A stretch of 64,000 nucleotides of DNA. Origin: AP-15 sp963787425 (GTDB taxonomy: Bacteria; Pseudomonadota; Alphaproteobacteria; ATCC43930; CGMCC-115725). The DNA lies in contig CAWBCV010000004.1 in the NCBI GenBank assembly GCA_963787425.1, positions 496,001 to 560,000 on the forward strand, written 5' to 3'. This document shows positions 17,805-25,339 of the stretch, piece after piece. The notes beneath the pieces are model-generated. The model was not told where the DNA came from and did no database searches. It saw only the letters and a program-made list of their open reading frames with translations. The position numbers and the translations under genes are program-made. Within the stretch, counting starts at the first letter, position 1. Each line of letters begins with the position of its first letter.

Positions 17805-18125
17805 ATGGCTAGAAAAGCGCTTCTCCTCAATGAGATGGTACGCGAAAAGGTGCGACATCTGGCTGGGGTCGGCGTCCGTCAGGCCGAGATCGCTAAGATC
17901 ATCGGGTGCGCGCCGAAGACGCTGCGCAAGTGGTGTCGTGAGGACCTCGACCGTGGGGTGGCCGAGGCCAATGCCATGGTTTCCGGCTATTTGTTCGCCA
18001 ACGCGAAGGCCGGCAATGTCGCGGCGCAGGCACTCGACCGGCTTTTGCGTGCCGTGCCCCAGCTCTGCTCGCGGTGTCGATTGCCGAATGGGTTATTGTT
18101 GGCGATCTCGCAGACTGTGGTCTGA
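17805..18125 (+). pseudogene. Phage-type helix-turn-helix protein, 3' end replaced
   Basis: The ATG at 17805 opens MARKALLLNEMVREKVRHL followed by GVRQAEIAKIIGCAPKTLRK, a helix-turn-helix like those of small terminase-related proteins of prophages. The conserved sequence runs to about residue 83 (AKAGNVAAQALDRLL). From about 18055 the frame runs antisense through the methyltransferase body, so the last ~25 codons are not original. It is probably a truncated prophage gene. Confidence 0.55.
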
Positions 18126-18796
18126 GTGCGGTCACCTTGCCAGTGGCCAGCTTTACCTTTTCGCACGGCATACCAGCAGTTTTCATGCTGCCAATGATAG
18201 TGGCCGCGGCTCAGCGTGAAGTGCTGCTTGACCCAGACAATCTGAGCACGCAGCTGCAACCCGCAAGCAGCGAGGTCGGCAGCCGCAACATCGCCGTGCA
18301 GTGCTCCGTGCCAGACATGGGCGACATCGCCAGTAAACAACGCATAGGCCTGCCGCCAGACGGCGCGATCGTCGTTGAGCACCTTGCCCTGCGCCAGCGC
18401 ACCGGAACCGAGGCAACGGCGCCAGGACGGATGATAATTAACCCCATAAGGCGGATCGGTGACCATCAGATCAGGCCGCGATCCCGTCAGCACTGGCTCG
18501 ACATCTGCTGCGCTAGTGCTATCGCCGCAGTCGATCTCCCAACAACCATAGATCGCCGGGCCCAGTGACGGGGTTCGCGGGTACTTCCGGGTGCTGTCGG
18601 GATCGGTCAGACCGCTCGACCTCAACCCGGCCAGGATGTCCTCAAGCCGGTCCGGCTCAAAGCCGGTCAATTCAAGGTTGAAACCGTTGAATTTGAGATC
18701 ACGCAGCTCACTGCGGAGCAGATCGGGATCCCAGCTCGCCCGCGCCGCGACCGCACAGCGCGCTCCATCCGGCCAAGGAATCGGGTTTGCAATCAT
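18056..18796 (-). pseudogene. DNA methyltransferase body fragment (DPPY motif)
   Basis: The minus strand encodes the catalytic part of a DNA adenine methyltransferase: LMVTDPPYGVNYHPSW (DPPY motif), QIVWVKQHFTLSRGHYHW and CEIANNNPFGNRHREQSWG. The expected next block (GTQKP...MRRPIVN) is missing and lies instead at 17546-17663. The N-terminus goes from MIANPIPWPD straight to WDPDLLRSELRDL, so the usual ParB-like domain is deleted. A locally scrambled stretch near 18550 (TRKYPRTPSLGPAIYGC) suggests further slips. It is non-functional as assembled. Confidence 0.75.
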
Positions 18797-18850
18797 CGCC
18801 TGTCCCTTTCGGGGCCATGGACCTTCGTCAATTGCGGTTTTCTGGTCAGT

Positions 18851-19896
18851 TTAGCAATCATAGGAGGGCGCTCGGCCGGGTACCGCCTCGATGCCCCCAC
18901 CCTGGATGTGCGGATGGACGGGCCGCATCGAGGGGACTTCGAGCCAGAGCCGCAGCAGGTGCCGACGCCGATCTTCCTCCTCGAAATCGTCGAACGCAGT
19001 CCGCGCATGCAGGATCGTGTAGTTGTTGATGAAGTACATCTCCCCGGGCTGCAGTGTGAATTCCAGCATGAGCTCCGGCCGCTTGGAGATCTCCTCGAAG
19101 CGATCGAGCACCGCGAGATCGACCTCGCCCATCGGCCGACCGGCCGCCTCGACATAGGTGCGGACGTAGCGCGCCGAGACCTTCCCCTCGGTATTGGAAT
19201 AGACAGGCACCCGATACGGCGTGTACACCAGATCGCCCGGCTTCTCTTCGCCGCGCCCATGGAAGACATAGCCGCGGTAGAGGCGCTCGAGGGCTTCGGC
19301 ACATTCCTCGAGCATCACGTTATGGACCGTAAGGGCGCTGGTGAGCCGCGATACGCCTCCGGTCTTCGCGTCACGCAGACACGCCAGCCCGACCAGGTCG
19401 CAGGAATCGGTATGCGGCGAGAGCTCCTGCTTGTTGCGGTAGGCGCGCGCCAGCGGGTCCTCGCGGCTGAAGTCCTTGACATGGCCGAGCCGGTCGCCAA
19501 GGACGCTCTGCGACAGCCCGCGCCCGAGATGCGTACCGATCCCCCAGAAGATCATGCCGATCTCGTCCTTCGAGTAGTCCTCGACGGGCAGGCGGCGAAC
19601 CACCACGAAGCCGCGTCCATCCTCGATCTGGTGCCGGATCTGGTCGATCACCGGCCGCGGCGACGGGAACTTCGAAATGCTTGCGCAAATCGCGGGCCGA
19701 GGCCGGCCGCCTTTATCTGCCCCATGGTGCGCGTGATGTCTCGCAGATGGGTCGCGCTGAGATCAATTGTGTAATCCGCCGGCGTCTTGAAATTGGCGCC
19801 TTTCCAGGCGCTCGGGTGATCGATCGGCGGTCCGTACACGGGCGTCAGCGGTGGATCGATTTCGCGCGCCCTGCTTACTTGGCGAAGCTCACTCAT
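18851..19896 (-). CDS. TauD/TfdA-family Fe(II)/2-oxoglutarate dioxygenase (frameshifted)
   Basis: A cupin-fold oxygenase hydroxylating an unknown small molecule. Iron ligands are visible as HTDSCD and, near the C-terminus, the second His in NNYTILHARTAFDDFEEED; LLRLWLEVPSMRPVHP is a common end in this family. The first ~80 residues (MSELRQVSRAREIDPP, PSAWKGANF) lie in another frame, with two slips between about 19660 and 19700 where RDLRKHFEV and PSPRPVIDQIRHQI alternate between frames. Correcting both gives about 348 residues, the family length. It is probably a real gene with indel errors. Confidence 0.75.
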
Positions 19897-19936
19897 CGTC
19901 AAATAGCCTCCTCGATAATCCGGCAATTCTGCTTAG

Positions 19937-20193
19937 TCACTCGGGCCGGCTCATGTAGTCGTAAGCGGAGAGGACGTGGCATTTGACGACGTGGAAGAAC
20001 TCCTCGACCGTCACATGCTCGTCGACACCGCCCATACCGATGGGCGACGGGCCATAAATAATGGCTGGGATGTCCTTGTAGCGCCACAGCCGGGTGTCGG
20101 TGCCGCCGAGGCTGATCACCGAGGCCGGGTCGATGCCGGCCACTTCCCTGGCACTGGCGCGCACCAGCTGCGCCAGCTCGGTGTCGGGTGGGC
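19937..20193 (-). pseudogene. C-terminal fragment of an M20-family peptidase/deacylase
   Basis: About 85 codons remain: REVAGIDPASVISLGGTDTR, then IPAIIYGPSPIGMGGVDEHV and VEEFFHVVKCHVLSAYDYM. These match the end of ArgE/DapE/ACY1 metallohydrolases, including the C-terminal metal-ligand His in DEHV. The frame begins right after an in-frame stop near 20193, and everything upstream in the protein is missing. It is a 5'-truncated remnant upstream of the dioxygenase gene. Confidence 0.7.
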
Positions 20194-20436
20194 ACTAGCT
20201 CGGCGGATTGTGGAGTATCTGCGCGGTCTCGTGCAGCCGGGGTTGATGCGCCGGTCGGGCGCCTACTCAGGCCGGTCCGCCCTCAGTCGTTTGCGATTTC
20301 CGACCGGCAGGTGCTCCCATAACTATTCGAGAGCCAGCCCTCGTCGGTGCCACCCGTCTGTTCCGCCGAAATGGGCGAGGAAGTCCGGAGAAAGCGGCCT
20401 GCCGGTAGGATTTCGCGTCAAGGCGACAGGTCTGGC

Positions 20437-21700
20437 TCACGCCGCCTCACCGGCAGCCAATCGCAGGCCCGATAGGTAAAATTCCCGATGCTCCAGATTT
20501 CGCCATTGCGTGCCGTCGGGCACCACGACCGGGGTAACAACCTTCAGCCGTCTGACGATCTCGCGCGCTTCGTCGAGCCGTCCCGCATGGACATAGCAGG
20601 ATGCGAGATGGCGGTAAATGTCTGCATTGCCCGGCAGCGCCTCCAAAGCGGTGAGGAGTGTCGCTATAGCCTCATCGAACCGGCGTTGTAGGAGTTGAGC
20701 CTCGCCGATGCCGATGCCGTATCTTGCCTGTCCCTCGCGTGGGCTCAGGCGGCATGCTGTTTCCAAATGCTCGATCGCTACATCGGGAAATCCTGCCGAT
20801 AGTCTGAGCCACCCGCTTATCGCCCAACCACGGGCAAAGCCTGGGTTCAGCGCAAGCGCTCGCTCGGCCAGCGCGAGTGCCGGCTTGATGTCCCCGTCAA
20901 ACGAACCGAAGACGAACGCGACCTCCCCGATCGTGTTCGGATCGTCTGGTGAGGCGTGCAATGCACGTCCAGCGTAATCCACCGCCGCGCGGCGATGCCC
21001 GTCCGGGTCTTTCTCTCCGCCAAGGCGATGCAAATGCTGGTGGCAGACCGCCGCAAGCGCGAGCGCCGGACCGAAGCTCGGATCGCGCTCGGTCGCCCGC
21101 TTGAAAAGGTCAAGCGCAGAGCGGATACGCTCCCTGTCCCAATTAAAACAGTCAGGTAGACCGCGCAAATAGAGATCGTACGCGGAGAGGTCGGCTGTCG
21201 GCCGGTCTGTTACCCGGCCGATCTCAGCGTGCTGCACGGTGGCTTCGATGGTTCCAGCAACGCTGAATGCTACCTTGTCTTGAAGGTCGAAAACGTCCTC
21301 CAGCGGGCCGTCGAAACGGTCGGCCCAGAGATGCGCCTCAATCGTCGCACCTATCAGCTGTGCAGTGATCCGCACTCGGCCGGCTGCCTTCCGCACGCTG
21401 CCTTCAAGCACATAGCGCACGCCCAATTCGCGGCCGACCCGCTTAACCTCAACCGCTTGGCCCTTGTACGTGAAGGTGAGTTCCGGGCGATTACAAAGAG
21501 CCAGCGTATCCGGCTGAGTGCGGTTATGATCTCCTCGACCATGCCGTCGGCGAAATAGTCCTGCTCCGGGTCGCCGCTCATATTGGCGAAGGGCAAAACC
21601 GCGATCGACGGTTTGTCGGGAAGCGGCGGCCCGATTGACCGGGCGCGCGGCAAATCGTCTTCGCCAGTGCATCTGTTCCTCCGACAGACGGGTCGTTGGC
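20437..21700 (-). pseudogene. Truncated FlgO-like/TPR effector domain of an adenylate cyclase-type protein
   Basis: The N-terminal part, in one frame (about 21500-21640), reads KPSIAVLPFANMSGDPEQDY and FADGMVEEIITALSRI. After a slip near 21485 it continues in the main frame with FTYKGQAVEVKRVGRELGV, VRITAQLIGATIEAHLWADR and several TPR repeats to the stop. This is the C-terminal half of the rhizobial-type adenylate/guanylate cyclase plus TPR family; the cyclase or winged-helix N-terminus is missing. The 5' end abuts a 50-base repeat (21779-21828) that also flanks another truncated gene at 29.3 kb. Confidence 0.75.
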
Positions 21701-21733
21701 GAGACCGCACGGGGCCGACAAGAAGGGGGTCCG

Positions 21734-21767
21734 AAACGGTGAGTATGTGAAAACGGTGAGTATGTAA
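21734..21767. repeat. 17-bp tandem duplication
   Basis: Two adjacent copies of AAACGGTGAGTATGTGA / AAACGGTGAGTATGTAA, differing at one base. They lie between the truncated TPR gene and the 50-base dispersed repeat. Confidence 0.7.
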
Positions 21768-21778
21768 AGCGGGACCGA

Positions 21779-21828
21779 GGGTTCGAATCCATCTCCCTCC
21801 AGCGGCGAGTCCATTGCGAACCTGACTT
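21779..21828 (+). repeat. Dispersed repeat copy A, tRNA-3'-end-like
   Basis: The first 12 bases, GGGTTCGAATCC, are identical to a tRNA T-arm, and the following ATCTCCCTCC resembles the acceptor end of tRNA-Ser. About 46 of 50 bases match copy B at 29292-29341. No complete tRNA can be folded upstream. Each copy sits exactly where a gene has lost its 5' end, which suggests an attachment-site remnant or a mobile repeat. Confidence 0.65.
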
Positions 21829-21915
21829 CCGCGATCAGGAGGATTCCAACCCTCAGTCCCTTTCGCGAAGGGGTGCGACCATCTCGTTTGGCGGGGTCAC
21901 GGCGACAAACAGTGC

Positions 21916-22118
21916 TTAAAGGGGCAGGCAGAATTCGGATTCTCCTTCAGCCTGCTCCTCTGCAAGTGAGGACAAAGAGACACCCAGGAGCCGAACGCCC
22001 CTTGCGACAGGAAAGAGAGGTTCGAGCAGTGCGTTGCCGAGCTGTTCGAGTTCCCTTCGCGTCCTGATCTGCATCTGACCGGTGCGGCTTCGCGTGATCT
22101 GCTGGAGAGAGATGATCA
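21916..22118 (-). pseudogene. C-terminal fragment of DNA polymerase IV (dinB)
   Basis: The last ~66 codons of a DinB protein remain: QQITRSRTGQMQIRTRRELE, LLEPLFPVARGVRLLGVSLS, followed by a short tail and stop. This corresponds to the little-finger domain end of Y-family polymerases. Upstream of QQITRSR the sequence stops matching and runs into unrelated DNA and the riboswitch region. It is a remnant only. Confidence 0.75.
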
Positions 22119-22293
22119 GGCTGGCGGCAAGGCCGCCCCAAGGCTTGGCTCCGCTGCGCCGCATCTTCCCGCCCGAGCGCAAAGCGGCCACGCGAGCGAA
22201 AGAAGAGGCCCTGGTGCGAAAGCTTCCGCCGCCGCCCGGCCGCCTAGCCCATCGGCTCACCCCGGCCGACGCGCTCGCGATTGACCACGGCGA

Positions 22294-22457
22294 TGGCAGG
22301 TCTCCTGGCTCGCGGGTCCTTGCCTCACGCCGCCTTCCCGGTTGCCCGGTGGCTCGAGCGGCGCTTGGCTCGCCGCTTACAGTTGCGGGGGCAGCCACGG
22401 CATTGGCCGGATGGCCGCAGCGTGTTCCCATTGATCCCACGATCGGGAACCATTGCC
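22294..22457 (-). ncRNA. Cobalamin riboswitch (no intact target downstream)
   Basis: On the minus strand all core elements are present in order. The 5' arm has GGCAATGGTTCCC and GATCAATGGGAAC. The core GCCCCCGCAACTGTAAGCGG is at about 22372-22391. The 3' B12 box AGCCAGGAGACCTGCC is at 22296-22311. The match to the AdoCbl riboswitch consensus is excellent. Downstream on the minus strand no open gene starts; only a dinB fragment follows about 180 bases later. The original target, commonly a Co/Ni transporter or B12 gene, appears to be lost. The switch would repress its transcript when cobalamin is present. Confidence 0.88.
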
Positions 22458-22477
22458 GCACGATAGGTATGGCGGTT

Positions 22478-22505
22478 GTACGACGTGTATATAAAAACAT
22501 CGTAT
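22478..22505. promoter_or_regulatory. Candidate NikR operator (GTACGA-N16-TCGTAT)
   Basis: The half-sites GTACGA and TCGTAT are separated by exactly 16 bases, matching the spacing of the NikR consensus GTATGA-N16-TCATAC (one and two mismatches). It lies 29 bases upstream of the nikR start codon and immediately behind the 5' end of the minus-strand cobalamin riboswitch, so it could control both directions. Assignment rests on spacing, half-site similarity and the adjacent nikR. Confidence 0.6.
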
Positions 22506-22534
22506 GAACACAATGAGGGCCAGGATGATCGACG

Positions 22535-22720
22535 ATGCAGCGCGTCACCATGACCATCGACGACGGACTCGTCGCTGCGCTCGATCGCGTCATCACCGCG
22601 TGTGGCTACCAGAACCGATCGGAAGCAATCCACGAACGTGCCGACTGGCGCAGTCTCGAGGGTGACCAGGGTCTTGTTGTCGGCATCGGCGGCGCCAAAC
22701 GCCGCGCCCTCGACGACTGA
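22535..22720 (+). pseudogene. nikR: Truncated nickel-responsive regulator NikR
   Basis: The first ~37 residues are a clear NikR ribbon-helix-helix: MQRVTMTIDDGLVAALDRVI and GYQNRSEAI. After RSEAI the sequence changes to unrelated residues, and the ACT-like C-terminal nickel-binding domain with its His and Cys ligands is absent. The product would be 61 residues and could at most bind DNA without sensing nickel. A NikR-type operator lies just upstream. The breakpoint is near 22646. Confidence 0.7.
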
Positions 22721-22739
22721 GTCCGGAGAGGGCATGCCT

Positions 22740-22848
22740 GGACCGGCGCGGGGATCAAACGGCGGTAAAAACGACCAGCGTGGCTTCGGCGGCCCTGCCG
22801 ATCAGCGCGAGTGCCGCGGCCCGCGGCTACAATGGTCCGTACCTTCAT
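22740..22848 (-). other. Possible small secreted peptide or signal-peptide remnant
   Basis: An ATG at 22848 has a near-perfect Shine-Dalgarno (AAGGAGGACAAC) and begins MKVRTIVAA. A one-base slip then gives AALALIGRAAEATLVVFTAV and a stop, which together look like a Sec signal peptide. No conserved mature domain is recognised. It may be the start of a gene lost in the same rearrangement that truncated nikR. Confidence 0.3.
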
Positions 22849-22952
22849 GTTGTCCTCCTTTTCAGTGGTCGCCACCATGGATCTGCTCCACCGGAGCGTT
22901 CGATTTCGGACAGCGACATCACAAGGGCCAGTCGACGCGCTACCCCAAACTT

Positions 22953-24089
22953 TTATGAAAATATCCTGACGTTGAGGCTTCGCTCGAGCAGCCACACCGA
23001 CGCGACCGCCACGATGCTCAACGAGCCGGCCCCGAGAACGAATCGAGGATAGAGCCACGAGCGGCGCGACAGATAAGCGAGCGGCAAGAAAGCGGCGACG
23101 ATCGCCAATTGCCCTGCCTCGACACCTAGATTGAAGCTTACTAAAGAGACCGCCAATGCGGGTTTGGGCAGCGCGAGATCCGTCAGGACATTGGCAAAGC
23201 CCAATCCGTGCACCAGGCCGAAGACAAAAGCGATGAGCCACAGCCGCTTCTCGATCAACGGGTAGAGGTTGTTCAACGCGGCGACGACCACCGAAGCAGC
23301 AATTGTCAACTCTATGAGCCGTGACGGCAGGGCGATGAACCCCAGCACCGCAAGGCTCAAGGTGATTGAATGCGCTATCGTGAACGCCGTGACGATACTG
23401 AGGACTTCGAGAAAAGCTTGGCGGAAGCTCGCTACGGCCTGCCATCTCCCGCCGCGGTATTCGAGCACCGCAGGCAGCAGCAGGGCGCAGAGAAAGAGTA
23501 TGTGGTCAAAGCCGGTCCAGATATGCCAGACCCCGGTTTGAAAAAAATCGAGAAATTGGCGCCCGAGCGCGACCGAATGTCCTTCGAGCTGCCAGGTCTC
23601 GTGGTCGGGGCTGAAAACGGCCGTATGGGTTCCGCCCTGCTCCTCCAGTCGAAGCAATCCGCGGTGCTGCGGATCGACATCGAAAAGGAGCGTGTACGTG
23701 ATGCTCAAGACCGCCGGAACGGCGGCACAGTCGACGGCAAATCGCAAGATCTCGTAGGCGCCGTCGCTGTGCTCGTCGACGAGGTGGTCGGTCGCACGCG
23801 TCGCGCAGATGCTGCCATCCGCCTCTAATCTCAAATTCGACAATGCGTAGGCGGCAATCGCCCGATGGTGGGCGCGCAGCTCGCCCCAGGTGATGTCGCC
23901 GTCATTGTCGGTGTCGAGGTCGATGGCGTAATCGAGATCGCGCAGCGCGATGTCCCACTGCCCCGAAATATGTCCGCCGTCGAGGCTGAGACTGAGATAG
24001 CTGTCGCTCGATTTATGCGCCGAGGCCGATGACGGCAACACAACGGCGATGCCGACTGCCATGATCAAGGCGGCAATCAGACGTTTCAT
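22953..24089 (-). CDS. HupE/UreJ-family membrane protein
   Basis: 378-residue protein with a signal peptide (LIAALIMAVGIAVVLPSSASA), a periplasmic N-terminal domain of about 150 residues (HKSSDSYLSLSL; DLDTDNDGDITWGEL, an EF-hand-like Asp-rich loop) and a C-terminal domain of six or seven membrane helices. The HupE/UreJ motif is visible as GVWHIWTGFDHILFLCALLL and FVFGLVHGLGFANVL, with His and Asp residues suited to metal. Relatives are nickel/cobalt permease-like. The ATG at 24089 overlaps the stop of the TPR gene by ATGA, proving close coupling. The last gene of the ECF-controlled block. Confidence 0.8.
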   Translation of the reverse strand: MKRLIAALIMAVGIAVVLPSSASAHKSSDSYLSLSLDGGHISGQWDIALRDLDYAIDLDTDNDGDITWGELRAHHRAIAAYALSNLRLEADGSICATRATDHLVDEHSDGAYEILRFAVDCAAVPAVLSITYTLLFDVDPQHRGLLRLEEQGGTHTAVFSPDHETWQLEGHSVALGRQFLDFFQTGVWHIWTGFDHILFLCALLLPAVLEYRGGRWQAVASFRQAFLEVLSIVTAFTIAHSITLSLAVLGFIALPSRLIELTIAASVVVAALNNLYPLIEKRLWLIAFVFGLVHGLGFANVLTDLALPKPALAVSLVSFNLGVEAGQLAIVAAFLPLAYLSRRSWLYPRFVLGAGSLSIVAVASVWLLERSLNVRIFS

Positions 24090-25321
24090 CGCGCGGGTTG
24101 CTGAAATCGGGCGGCCAGCTCGTCTAGATGCCTGTCCTCCAGATGCGAGGTGGCCAGCCAATCGAGGGCTGGCTTAGCCGCCGACGGTGCATTGGCAGCC
24201 AAGGCGGCCTCCAGTAGCAAACGGGCATCCCAGGGCTCCCGCTGCACCGCCCAATTCGCTTGCGCCAGCCGCAACGCCTCGCGCGGCTGCTTAAGCAAGT
24301 ACAAGTTGAACCGGGCTTCCTCGCGCTGATGCACCGTGTCGCCACGCATCCGCGCCTCGGCAAACCGCTCGGCGAGGTCAGCGATATGGCCCGACAATTG
24401 GGGTGCGCCCAGGCTCTGCTCGGCGAGGGCCAAGCGAAGCAGCAGCGGATCGATCCGCACCTCTTTTTCGAGCAGCAATCGAACATCTTGCGGGCGGCTC
24501 CGATCGAGCAGGAAATCGGCGTAGGCGCCCAGCAGATAGACGTCGCGGATGCCCAGCGCCAGCGCCTCTTTGAAATGCCGCTCGGCGGCACCAAAATCTC
24601 CGAGCCGTACCGCGGCCTCGGCCAACACAGTCAACGCCCAGAGACGTATTTCGCCACTCTCTCCGGGGGGAGCATGGCCGAGCATCTGCTGCAAATCATC
24701 GTAGCTAGCAGCCGCTTTTCCGCTCAGACCGGTTACGCCGTCAACGCAGATCGCCGTCACCAACGTCTCAGCGAACCGCGCCAAGGATAGGCAATTGCCG
24801 AGAACCTTCGTGTAATTGCCTTGGACCTGCAAAATGACAGCACGAGTGAGCCAGGCTTGCGCATTGCGCGGATCATCAGACAGGGCGCGCGACAAATCGG
24901 CCAACGCAGCCGAAAAATCGTGTCTTGCCTGGCGCAGGGTCGCACGCAGCACGATGACTTCAGTCGGCGTATTAGGAAGGTTGAGCCACGGGCTGAGCGC
25001 CGCCTCGGCATAACCGTTGTATCGTGGATCTCCTTCGCCGCGAGCGAGTTCGATGTCGCGTCTCGCGACAAGGAGGGCCAGGCGCAGGTTCTGCGGCGAT
25101 CGCGCTAGCTCGGCGTGAAGCTCGCGCAACTCCCGCACCGTCTTGCTGCCGGCGCTCGGCAGACGTTCCAATACCTGAGCGTCGTCCGACGGTCGGTAGG
25201 GCGCGGCAGCAGCGACTTCGAGATCCGCCGCCAGCGCGGCCAAGCCGAGTGCGACCGACAGCCAGCCGATCACCCGGAAATGCGACCGCATTTGCGGGTG
25301 CCGCGGCAGAGGTTCAGGCAT
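24086..25321 (-). CDS. Secreted TPR-repeat protein
   Basis: 411-residue protein with an N-terminal signal segment (VIGWLSVALGLAALAADLEVAAAA) and a helical-repeat body of TPR-like units (for example LRQARHDFSAALADLSRALSD, ERHFKEALALGIRDVYLLG). TPR repeats mediate protein-protein contacts, here presumably in the periplasm. It lies between the DUF4331 gene (18 bases upstream) and the HupE/UreJ gene (4-base overlap), so the three are one transcription unit. Start at 25321; an ATG at 25291 would give an equally good signal peptide. No enzymatic motif is seen. Confidence 0.75.
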   Translation of the reverse strand: MPEPLPRHPQMRSHFRVIGWLSVALGLAALAADLEVAAAAPYRPSDDAQVLERLPSAGSKTVRELRELHAELARSPQNLRLALLVARRDIELARGEGDPRYNGYAEAALSPWLNLPNTPTEVIVLRATLRQARHDFSAALADLSRALSDDPRNAQAWLTRAVILQVQGNYTKVLGNCLSLARFAETLVTAICVDGVTGLSGKAAASYDDLQQMLGHAPPGESGEIRLWALTVLAEAAVRLGDFGAAERHFKEALALGIRDVYLLGAYADFLLDRSRPQDVRLLLEKEVRIDPLLLRLALAEQSLGAPQLSGHIADLAERFAEARMRGDTVHQREEARFNLYLLKQPREALRLAQANWAVQREPWDARLLLEAALAANAPSAAKPALDWLATSHLEDRHLDELAARFQQPAR

Positions 25322-25339
25322 CCCGCGATCGATCGAGGC

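Noticed and set aside
20194..20436. Possible gene between the M20 stub and the TPR fragment
   Set aside because: Open frames exist on the plus strand but show no recognisable motif, RBS or family similarity.
21760..21830. Possible tRNA-Ser gene at the GGGTTCGAATCC motif
   Set aside because: Only the T-arm and acceptor-like 3' end are present; no D-arm or anticodon arm can be placed upstream.
22082..22507. 141-codon plus-strand frame over the riboswitch
   Set aside because: Covers the reverse complement of a clear cobalamin riboswitch and has no protein similarity.
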